Part shown: positions 25,722-32,582 of the stretch, piece after piece | Numbering within the stretch: the first letter of the stretch is position 1 | How the letters are laid out: every line of letters begins with the position of its first letter | Source: JAGOEX01 sp964630905 | Lineage (GTDB): Bacteria > UBP6 > UBA1177 | NCBI GenBank assembly: GCA_964630905.1 | Contig: CAZVWR010000009.1 | Location: 18,157 to 82,156, forward strand | Direction: 5' to 3' | DNA: 64,000 bases | The notes under the pieces: model-generated | The model's input: the letters and a program-made list of their open reading frames with translations, nothing else | Databases searched by the model: none | What the model was told of the DNA's origin: nothing | Made by a program: the position numbers and the translations under genes

Positions 25722-26876
25722 TTATCTCAGACTTCTGTAGTAAATGCGACCGGTCACTTTTATATCAGGTGTGACTGAAGGATCTGTTGTTTCGACTGTT
25801 ATTTTGTAAAGAATTCCGTTTTCTCCCGGTTCGTTCTTTGCCGCCTCATCAACATAGGCATAATAGAACTTATACCCTTTTCCGTTATCTTCAGGGTGAA
25901 AGATGCTGACCGGTGATTCTATCATCTGGTAAAAGAAAACTCCCCACACTGTTGAGAAATTTATCCTTACTGCCGGATGGGTGTCAATTCTCTGATCCGA
26001 TTTTGCCAGTTCTTCATCCGCCCATCTCACTTCAAGAAGCATTTTTGCATGAGTGTTTTTGTCTGCATCGAAATCTCCGAAATCATTGGTGGAAAGTGAC
26101 CATGAAGTTCTGGAATCGCTCACAAGACCTGTCTTTTTTATTGTTCTGTATTCACTGTCGGGATCGTCAATGTCCCATGTCTCTTCAACATTTCCTTCAA
26201 TTCCAAGTTGAGGGATTCTTGCTTTTATAAGACCGAGATCCTCATGAACCCATGCTTCACCTTCAAGAGGAATGTTTTTTACAATTGCAGGAAGCGAATC
26301 TCCAGTCAAAGTGCCGTTCAATTCAATATGAGTTACTCCGGAAAGGTTTCCCATCGCTGTCTCAACGACCGCGTCTTTTGATTTTATGGTGTACGAGCCA
26401 CCCACATTAACCGTTTTAATCCCCTCAAATTCAGGGATAGTTCCGGTATAAACGGTTTCGAAATCCTGTTTTTCATCTACCGAAACGTCAATGTTTATTG
26501 TTAAGGGGGGGTCAAAAGTTCCGGTAATAGTTACATGGTCATCAATTCCGGAAATTGTCATTTTTCCATCTGAGCCGAGAGGATAAGGTCTAACCCAGAG
26601 TTCTGTTCCCTCGGTTTCACTTTCAACATACCCCAACTCATTAAGACCGGTCAGAAGATATTTTTCATATGTTGTTCCGTTCACATCTTTCTGACCTACA
26701 ACTCTTCCAACAAAAGGTTTCTGATAAGAGCCGTAATTGCCTGAATAAGCGATCCTGTGTGCAGCATTAACGCTCAATTCACCATACGGTTTTTTGACAT
26801 CAACACTGTCCGATGAGCCATCGCAGGAAACACAAAGAAAAACAACACATACGATCAGTAAATAAAATCTGAACAT
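25722..26876 (-). CDS. Lipoprotein of unknown function
   Basis: 384 residues from ATG 26876 (GGAGGTTAAG immediately upstream; earlier in-frame codons belong to pabA's end). Lipobox CVSC then DGSSDSVD (Asp at +2). The rest is beta-rich, with Thr/Gly-rich strands and a WDIDDPDSEYR stretch. No domain is recognised. It follows pabA with overlapping signals, so it is likely cotranscribed. Confidence 0.65.
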   Translation of the reverse strand: MFRFYLLIVCVVFLCVSCDGSSDSVDVKKPYGELSVNAAHRIAYSGNYGSYQKPFVGRVVGQKDVNGTTYEKYLLTGLNELGYVESETEGTELWVRPYPLGSDGKMTISGIDDHVTITGTFDPPLTINIDVSVDEKQDFETVYTGTIPEFEGIKTVNVGGSYTIKSKDAVVETAMGNLSGVTHIELNGTLTGDSLPAIVKNIPLEGEAWVHEDLGLIKARIPQLGIEGNVEETWDIDDPDSEYRTIKKTGLVSDSRTSWSLSTNDFGDFDADKNTHAKMLLEVRWADEELAKSDQRIDTHPAVRINFSTVWGVFFYQMIESPVSIFHPEDNGKGYKFYYAYVDEAAKNEPGENGILYKITVETTDPSVTPDIKVTGRIYYRSLR

Positions 26877-26877
26877 C

Positions 26878-27456
26878 TTAACCTCCACTGCCTGATCCAA
26901 TAAAATTACCTAATATTCTGCTCCCATTCTCAGTCAGGAACGATTCAGGATGATACTGAACCCCCTCAAACAGAGGGTTTTTAATGTCCCGAAGTCCCAT
27001 GATAAATCCGCTTTCGCCAGTAGCTGTTATTTTAAGTTCTGTTTCATCAATGTCTGTGACACAGAGTGAATTATATCTTGCGGCAAGAAACCCCTGAGCC
27101 ATTCCTGAATGAATTCCGGTACTTATGTGAAAAATTTTTTCTACCGAACCGTGAACGGGGGGATGTTTTTCGATCTTTCCGCCGCTTAAATAAGCCATCA
27201 TCTGCATTCCAAGACACACTCCGAGTATCGGGATCTTATCCTTGAAAAACTGAGCCGCCTCAATTGAAACCCTTGAATCTTCAGGCCTTCCCGGGCCGGG
27301 GGAAATAACAAGATGTGAAAATTTAATTCTTTTCAATTCAGCAAGAGTTATCTCGTCATTTCTGAAAACTAAACAGTTGCCTTCATTAGCGAAAAACTGA
27401 TAAAGGTTGTATGTAAAACTGTCGTAATTATCTATTATTACGATGTTTTTAGACAT
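26878..27456 (-). CDS. pabA: Aminodeoxychorismate synthase glutaminase component
   Basis: 192 residues of a class I glutamine amidotransferase: IIDNYDSFTYNLYQFF at the start, GPGRPED, nucleophile Cys in ILGVCLGMQMMAYL, and the His-Glu dyad in VQYHPESFLT. Supplies ammonia from glutamine to PabB. The ATG follows the stop of the upstream GXT lipoprotein with no gap. The Glu-rich PabA/TrpG distinction is by context (pabB and pabC lie 3.4 kb away); trp genes are absent. Confidence 0.9.
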   Translation of the reverse strand: MSKNIVIIDNYDSFTYNLYQFFANEGNCLVFRNDEITLAELKRIKFSHLVISPGPGRPEDSRVSIEAAQFFKDKIPILGVCLGMQMMAYLSGGKIEKHPPVHGSVEKIFHISTGIHSGMAQGFLAARYNSLCVTDIDETELKITATGESGFIMGLRDIKNPLFEGVQYHPESFLTENGSRILGNFIGSGSGG

Positions 27457-28392
27457 TTACGGGTTCGGCCAGTCAACAAAAACACAATCAGATTTTGAGC
27501 TGCAGGATGTTCCTCCGCTGTACTGACCGAGGGTCTTATTTGCGCAGTCAGCAGGGCATGAACCGTCACTTTCTATCAAATTTGTTGATACATAGCACCA
27601 CTCATACCCATTTTTGTCGCAATAAGTTGAAGTGCCGACAGCTTTACATTTTTTATCAAAGGTTCCTTCGCATTCCCAGTATCCGTTCATAGATATAGTC
27701 CATGGATAAAATATACAGTCAAAAGCATCCTTACAGCTTTTTCCGTCACCCGAGTCTTTGAAATCGCAGTCCGCAGGACACGATTTTTTAGATTCACCGC
27801 TTCTTGGTTCACATGTTCCGTTTCCGCAGGCAGCCGTTCCATATTGAGGTGTACAGACCTTGCTGATACAGTCCCAGCTACCCTGTTTTTCAACGCATCC
27901 GCCTTCATCACCCCAGAATCCACCCATACAGACCTGTTTCTGTTCTCCAAGATTATTTGTGCCGCAGGGAAGTGTTCTTGTTTCTTCGCCTACGCACTCT
28001 GTTCCGCCGGTATTTCCTGAATCACCTGTATTTCCTGAGTTGCCGGTATTTCCAGTATTTCCAGTATTTCCAGTGTTTCCGGTGTTGCCAGTATTTCCGG
28101 TGTTGCCGGTATCGCCAGAGTCACCGCTGTTGCCGGAATTACCGGTATCGCCTGAATTTCCTGAGTCACCTGTATTTCCGGTGTCTCCAGTGTTTCCGGT
28201 GTCTCCAGTGTTTCCGGTGTTGCCAGTATTTCCGGTGTTGCCGGTATTACCGGTATCTCCAGTATTGCCGGTATCTCCAGTATTACCGGTATCACCTGAA
28301 TCACCTACTGCAACCCTTTTGGTCTGATTGGTGTCACATGAAATAAAAAGAAAAAAGAATGCGATCAAAATTGCAGAAAATCTGATTTTCAT
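27457..28392 (-). CDS. Lipoprotein with Gly-X-Thr/Ser repeats and Cys-rich domain
   Basis: 311 residues, GGAGG upstream. Lipobox LFISC at residue 19, then 33 uninterrupted triplets Gly-(Asn/Asp)-(Thr/Ser) at residues 30-128. The C-terminal half has at least 16 Cys, including ETRTLPCG, CGNGTCEPRSGESKKSCPAD and CSSKSDC. Gly-X-Thr triplets resemble bacterial collagen-like stalks (BclA uses GPT), but proline is absent here. The result is a surface stalk with a disulfide-bonded head. The pabA gene follows directly. Copy number of the 9-bp DNA unit may vary. Confidence 0.75.
   Translation of the reverse strand: MKIRFSAILIAFFFLFISCDTNQTKRVAVGDSGDTGNTGDTGNTGDTGNTGNTGNTGNTGNTGDTGNTGDTGNTGDSGNSGDTGNSGNSGDSGDTGNTGNTGNTGNTGNTGNTGNTGNSGNTGDSGNTGGTECVGEETRTLPCGTNNLGEQKQVCMGGFWGDEGGCVEKQGSWDCISKVCTPQYGTAACGNGTCEPRSGESKKSCPADCDFKDSGDGKSCKDAFDCIFYPWTISMNGYWECEGTFDKKCKAVGTSTYCDKNGYEWCYVSTNLIESDGSCPADCANKTLGQYSGGTSCSSKSDCVFVDWPNP
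28009..28305 (-). repeat. 33 copies of a 9-bp coding repeat (Gly-X-Thr/Ser)
   Basis: Tandem 9-bp units with drifting third positions encode residues 30-128 of the lipoprotein. Runs of near-identical units (for example seven consecutive Gly-Asn-Thr) would favour slippage or recombination. Confidence 0.9.
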
Positions 28393-28440
28393 ATCAGCCT
28401 CCGGAATAAATTGCCTCTAAAAAACAAACGCTTATCTATT

Positions 28441-29538
28441 TTATGACAAAATATTATTTTTGGAAGTTGTTTTTTTCAGTATTTCCACGACGGTCATTAC
28501 ATCAATGTTTACCGGATTATTGTCAGATCTGCCGGGAACGATGGATTGTCCGGCGATAGATTCAAAATCGTTTTCCAAAACACCGTAATCATAAATGTTT
28601 ATGCTGAAACCCATTGAATTCATTATGTCTTTCATTTTGCCGCTCAGCCCGGAAATGTTTTTGACATTAAACAATTTGAAAAGTTCATCAAAAACCGCAG
28701 AAGTTTTCTGATTGAAATTTATTTCTGCAAGATGGGGAAGTGTAAGAAAAACTGCAATTCCATGAGAAATTCCGAATTTAGCAGTAAGCGGATATGAAAT
28801 GGCATGAGAAGCAGTTGTTTTTGAGATATTAATAGCTTTTCCTGCAAGATAGCTTCCCATTTGAAAGAGTTTGAGTTTTTCAATATTATCAGCATGTTGA
28901 ATTCCTTTCAAAATAAGTTTCACCGCCTCTTTTGCGTAACCGTACGATTCTTCCGTTGCTCCTTTTGCCCACATGGATTCAACTGCCTGGGAAAGGGCAT
29001 CAAGAACTGTTGCGTTCCTGATCTTTTCGGGAAGCTCAAGAAGAAAAGTATGATCAAGTATGACCGCTTCAGCTCTGATCGTATTATGTGCGACAGAATA
29101 TTTTTTCCCGTTTTTATATACAACGGCAAAATGTGTCGCTTCGCTTCCTGTTCCGCAGGTAGTTGGAACAAATATCAGTTTTTTCAAGTTCTTAAACCCT
29201 GACGGGTCTGCAAGGATGGAATCTATTTTTTCAAGACGGTTTGATAGAGCCAGAGCAATTATCTTTGCAATGTCCATGACCGTTCCGCCACCGACTGCCA
29301 CAACATGAGAAAAGGCTCTTTCTTTAATGTTATCATAAAGTTGCTGAATATCCTCAACTGGCAGTGCTGACCCTGAATATGTCAAATGGTTTGCCTTTTG
29401 TTCCGATATTATGTTGATGATGACATTCTTTTTATCGGCGTTTGCAAGAGTTTCTTCAGGCATTGTTATAAAAAGGGTTTTTTCTGCATAAATAAGTGAC
29501 GGAAGAACCGAAATATCATAAAAAAGAGAGCTATCCAT
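28441..29538 (-). CDS. Iron-type alcohol dehydrogenase, likely phosphonoacetaldehyde reductase
   Basis: 365 residues. Fe-ADH fold: NAD(P) loop VVAVGGGTVMDIAK near residue 84, FVPTTCGTGSEAT, and metal region with D180 (VLDALSQAV), H245 (TTASHAISYP) and H259 (FGISHGIAV). The usual second ligand His (DALTH) is Gln184 here. It directly follows phosphonopyruvate decarboxylase (8-bp overlap), the position held by enzymes that reduce phosphonoacetaldehyde to 2-hydroxyethylphosphonate in HEP and fosfomycin pathways (FomC/PhpC). The assignment rests on context plus fold. Last gene of the phosphonate operon. Confidence 0.8.
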   Translation of the reverse strand: MDSSLFYDISVLPSLIYAEKTLFITMPEETLANADKKNVIINIISEQKANHLTYSGSALPVEDIQQLYDNIKERAFSHVVAVGGGTVMDIAKIIALALSNRLEKIDSILADPSGFKNLKKLIFVPTTCGTGSEATHFAVVYKNGKKYSVAHNTIRAEAVILDHTFLLELPEKIRNATVLDALSQAVESMWAKGATEESYGYAKEAVKLILKGIQHADNIEKLKLFQMGSYLAGKAINISKTTASHAISYPLTAKFGISHGIAVFLTLPHLAEINFNQKTSAVFDELFKLFNVKNISGLSGKMKDIMNSMGFSINIYDYGVLENDFESIAGQSIVPGRSDNNPVNIDVMTVVEILKKTTSKNNILS

Positions 29539-30661
29539 TTTTTATGCAATTCATGAAATTTGCTTTGTTTTCAACAGGTGTCGTTGTCGGTCTTCCAAGA
29601 TCGGGACGGGATCCTTTTTTTGATCGTACCACAAGGAGTTTGAGCTCATTATTTTTAACCAGTTCAGGAATGGTTTTTTCCACTTCTGCAATGGAAGATG
29701 CCGAAAACACGAATTTGTAGCCGCAGTTTTTTGCAACACCTTCAAAAGAGACTGTTGAAGATAAAGTGGGTTGTCCTCCGGTTGATTCATGTGCCTGATT
29801 GTCAATGATGATGTGAGTGATATTTCTGTTCTGTCCGTGCTTTCCAAGAGCCGCAAAAGTTCCCATCTGCATCAAAGCGGCACCGTCACCGTCAATTATG
29901 AAAACGGGTTTCCCGTGATCTCCTGTAGCAACTCCAAGAGCAATTGAAGAAGCGCAGCCCATTGATCCGACGGTATAAAAATCAGTATCATGAGGAAGCT
30001 TGAATTTTTCTCTTATTTCAAAAAGTTCTCTGCTTGTTTTTCCGGTGGTTGAAATGAAAAGAGAGTTCACCGGAGCTGCGGCAACTATTTTCTCAAGTAT
30101 CTCTTCTCTGAGAGGAAGTGGATTTTCAGTTTTTTTCTTTTCAACGCAAGGCTCTGAAAACATTTCGCTTTTTACGATTATTGCAAAAGGGCTCCTGTTT
30201 ACTTTACAGTATTTTAAAGCGCTGGTTATCTGTTCCTGCCAGCTCTCTATATCAAGTTCACAGCTCTCTATTTCAAGGGTTTTAAGCAGATCTTTTGTAA
30301 TGCGACCCATCATTTTATGCTGAGGTTCATCTTTTTTTCCCGGTTCGCCACGCCATCCGATTATCATGAGCATCGGAATGGAATATACATCTTTTGAAGC
30401 AAGGGAAGTGTACGGGTTTACAGTTTTGCCGAAGCCGGAATTCTGCATGTAGACAACAGGGATCTTACCCGTTGCAAGGTGATAACCGCAGGCAATGCCG
30501 ACCGCTTCACATTCATTAGATGCGGCAAGATGTTTAAACCAGGGATTGCCAGAATTGATAAATGTTGTAAGTCCTTTGAAAGTTGAGTCAGGAACACCTG
30601 TAAAAAGATCAGTTCCGTTTTCAGCAAGGAACGATATGAATTTTTCCGGATCTATCATCAT
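29531..30661 (-). CDS. aepY: Phosphonopyruvate decarboxylase
   Basis: 376 residues, thiamine-diphosphate enzyme with Pyr domain first (FTGVPDSTFKG, NECEAVGIACGYHLATG, VYMQNSGFGK) and PP domain second (GSMGCASSIALGVA, IIDGDGAALMQMG for Mg-ThDP). The enzyme decarboxylates phosphonopyruvate to phosphonoacetaldehyde and pulls the unfavourable PEP mutase reaction forward. GGAGAG lies upstream of ATG 30661. ATG overlaps the PEP mutase stop by 4 bp. This order is the hallmark of C-P bond-forming clusters. Confidence 0.93.
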   Translation of the reverse strand: MMIDPEKFISFLAENGTDLFTGVPDSTFKGLTTFINSGNPWFKHLAASNECEAVGIACGYHLATGKIPVVYMQNSGFGKTVNPYTSLASKDVYSIPMLMIIGWRGEPGKKDEPQHKMMGRITKDLLKTLEIESCELDIESWQEQITSALKYCKVNRSPFAIIVKSEMFSEPCVEKKKTENPLPLREEILEKIVAAAPVNSLFISTTGKTSRELFEIREKFKLPHDTDFYTVGSMGCASSIALGVATGDHGKPVFIIDGDGAALMQMGTFAALGKHGQNRNITHIIIDNQAHESTGGQPTLSSTVSFEGVAKNCGYKFVFSASSIAEVEKTIPELVKNNELKLLVVRSKKGSRPDLGRPTTTPVENKANFMNCIKNG

Positions 30662-31959
30662 GTTCTCTCCGGTATGAGCGTTAAGATCTCTTTTATTGAC
30701 ATGCAGGCCTTGTCAGCTTCGTAGGCCCTTTCATTTTCGAGGATCGTTTGAGCAGTCTTTATCATTGCAGGATAAGCGCTTCTTAAAAGCTGGTTTGCAT
30801 ATATCACTATTCTGACACCGGCTTTTTTAAGTTCTGTTTCAGTTATGGAATTATATGTCGACGGAACCACTACAAGCGGAACTTTCACATTGAACTCGTT
30901 GTATCTTCTGCAGAATTCAAGGATCTCGTCAGGAGATTTCTCTTTGCTGTGGATCATTATGCCGTCAGCCCCTGCGGCAACATAAGCCTCTGCCCTTTTT
31001 ATCGCATCATCCATTCCTGCATTCAGGATGAGGGACTCTATTCTTGCAAATATCATGAAATTCTGAGTCACTTGCGCTTTTTTACCTGTTCTGATCTTTT
31101 CGCAGAAATTTTCAATTGAATCCTGAGTCTGCTCAACCTCTGTTCCGAAAAGAGAATTCTTTTTAAGCCCCACTTTGTCTTCTATTATCACAGCTGAAAC
31201 GCCCTCCCTTTCAAGAGTTCTCACCATGAAAACAAAATGTTCGGTAAGTCCGCCGGAATCCCCGTCGAAGATTATAGGCTTTGTTGTTACTTCGAGAATG
31301 TCGGAAACCGTATTCATTCTTGAGGTAAGATCGACACATCCTATATCGGGCTTACCTTTTGCAGTCGAATCAGTAAGACTGCTGAGCCACATTGCGTCAA
31401 ATTCACGGGTAACATTCTCTTTTTTTATGCTGGTCTTTTCAACGATAAGTCCGGTAAGTCCGTTATGTGCTTCCATGACTTTTACAATGTCTTTTGATTC
31501 AAGAAGTCTTCTAAGCATGTTAAGACGGATCCCCGGTGTTGTTCCCATCTCCCTTATCCAGATATTCAGCTCTGTCGAGGAAACTCCCGGTGTGTATGTG
31601 GGTTCAATAAGCTCACCGCCCCATTTTGCAAGAGCGTTTATCACTTTCTGGCGAACTTCTTTCTGTACACCCGTTTTCCAGTCATCCCCGTGAACTACAA
31701 AATCGGGTCTGTATTTTTCAAGATTCGGAACATAGTCAAGTGTCTCCTGCGGAACAACTTCTGCTACACCCTTGATGTTCTCTATGACCTTTTTTCTCTG
31801 GTCAAATGTCATATAGGGAAGCCGCTTGTAGCTTGCAATTGCTCTGTCGGTGAGAAGTCCGATAATGACATCTCCATATTTCCTCGCTTCTTCAATGATG
31901 TTAAGGTGTCCCGGATGGATAAGGTCAGCACTCATTGCCACATATACTTTTTTGTTCAT
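30658..31959 (-). CDS. aepX: Fom1-like cytidylyltransferase-PEP mutase fusion
   Basis: 433 residues. N-terminal (1-140) cytidylyltransferase with HPGH (residues 15-18) and a TPGVSSTEL C-terminal signature. C-terminal (150-433) PEP mutase with GDSGG (233-237) and EDKVGLKKNS (260-269), the EDKxxxKxNS motif of true phosphonate mutases. The mutase rearranges PEP to phosphonopyruvate. In the fosfomycin enzyme Fom1 the same architecture adds CTP to 2-hydroxyethylphosphonate to form CMP-HEP. No cobalamin radical SAM methylase of fosfomycin type is present. Good GGAGACAG ribosome site. Confidence 0.92.
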   Translation of the reverse strand: MNKKVYVAMSADLIHPGHLNIIEEARKYGDVIIGLLTDRAIASYKRLPYMTFDQRKKVIENIKGVAEVVPQETLDYVPNLEKYRPDFVVHGDDWKTGVQKEVRQKVINALAKWGGELIEPTYTPGVSSTELNIWIREMGTTPGIRLNMLRRLLESKDIVKVMEAHNGLTGLIVEKTSIKKENVTREFDAMWLSSLTDSTAKGKPDIGCVDLTSRMNTVSDILEVTTKPIIFDGDSGGLTEHFVFMVRTLEREGVSAVIIEDKVGLKKNSLFGTEVEQTQDSIENFCEKIRTGKKAQVTQNFMIFARIESLILNAGMDDAIKRAEAYVAAGADGIMIHSKEKSPDEILEFCRRYNEFNVKVPLVVVPSTYNSITETELKKAGVRIVIYANQLLRSAYPAMIKTAQTILENERAYEADKACMSIKEILTLIPERT

Positions 31960-31973
31960 TTCTGTCTCCTAAA

Positions 31974-32564
31974 TTATTTTGACATTTTTATTATCTGCAG
32001 TTCCTTTGATATGGCTTCAAAAATGGCCGGTTCATCCGCAAGAACAGCATCAATGGTCTTTTTCAGAATTTCATTTGCAGCTGCGATACCTTTTATGATC
32101 TCTTCATTTGTAGGCTTTTTAACGGCACTGTTCCTTGCTGTGTTCCAATCGTTGAAGGCAAGAAGCATTCCCTGAGTGAGTGAATAGACATCTTTCACTT
32201 TTTTTCTGTCACGGTCGAAAGTGGTCTGTTTCCACTCCTCTTCCATTTTTGCATAGTGGGGCTGGTCCCATTTCTTTTTGAAGTGCTCGATCAGAGCGGT
32301 ATTTGTGTCGTAGTAATGCTTACATTTGCTCTGAATGGTTTTCAAAAGTGATGCACTTTCGGAAAAGGCCTTGCTTTTGTTTTTCCTTGCCAGTTCCTCC
32401 ATTTCACGGATAGTGTTCTTGAAAATTGTGTCATTAGGCCGGAACTCCTGAAACATTTTATATCCGTCGTTATGAAGCATGATCGACTGAACTGATTGTT
32501 TGGAGTAAAGATCTAAAGTCAGTAGCGGAATTAGAAAAGAAATCAAAAGAAACAGATTTTTCAT
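31974..32564 (-). CDS. Small secreted helical protein of phosphonate operon
   Basis: 196 residues with a signal peptide (FLLISFLIPLLTLDLYS). The mature part is helical and highly charged: KNTIREMEELARKNKSK, KKKWDQPHYAKMEEEWKQ, with a possible coiled coil. No motif recognised. It lies 18 bp after the second YidC fusion gene and 14 bp before the PEP mutase gene, so it is an integral member of the operon. A periplasmic chaperone or polymer-handling role is conceivable. Confidence 0.7.
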   Translation of the reverse strand: MKNLFLLISFLIPLLTLDLYSKQSVQSIMLHNDGYKMFQEFRPNDTIFKNTIREMEELARKNKSKAFSESASLLKTIQSKCKHYYDTNTALIEHFKKKWDQPHYAKMEEEWKQTTFDRDRKKVKDVYSLTQGMLLAFNDWNTARNSAVKKPTNEEIIKGIAAANEILKKTIDAVLADEPAIFEAISKELQIIKMSK

Positions 32565-32582
32565 GAATACCCCTTAAAAACA

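Noticed and set aside
28009..28305. CRISPR-like short repeat array
   Set aside because: Units are 9 bp, contiguous and in frame with a coding sequence. There are no spacers and no cas genes.
27860..28346. Long plus-strand open frames rich in Pro/Phe or Tyr/Arg opposite the Gly-X-Thr repeat
   Set aside because: They are mirror readings of the 9-bp repeat in the lipoprotein gene. They have no ribosome site or domain, and the minus-strand protein has a lipobox and a Cys-rich end.
31175..31693. Plus-strand frame inside the PEP mutase gene
   Set aside because: The opposite frame has EDKxxxKxNS and HPGH motifs; the plus frame is an antisense shadow.
30658..31959. Isocitrate lyase/methylisocitrate lyase instead of PEP mutase
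   Set aside because: The EDKxxxKxNS motif and fusion with a cytidylyltransferase, followed by phosphonopyruvate decarboxylase, are specific to phosphonate synthesis.
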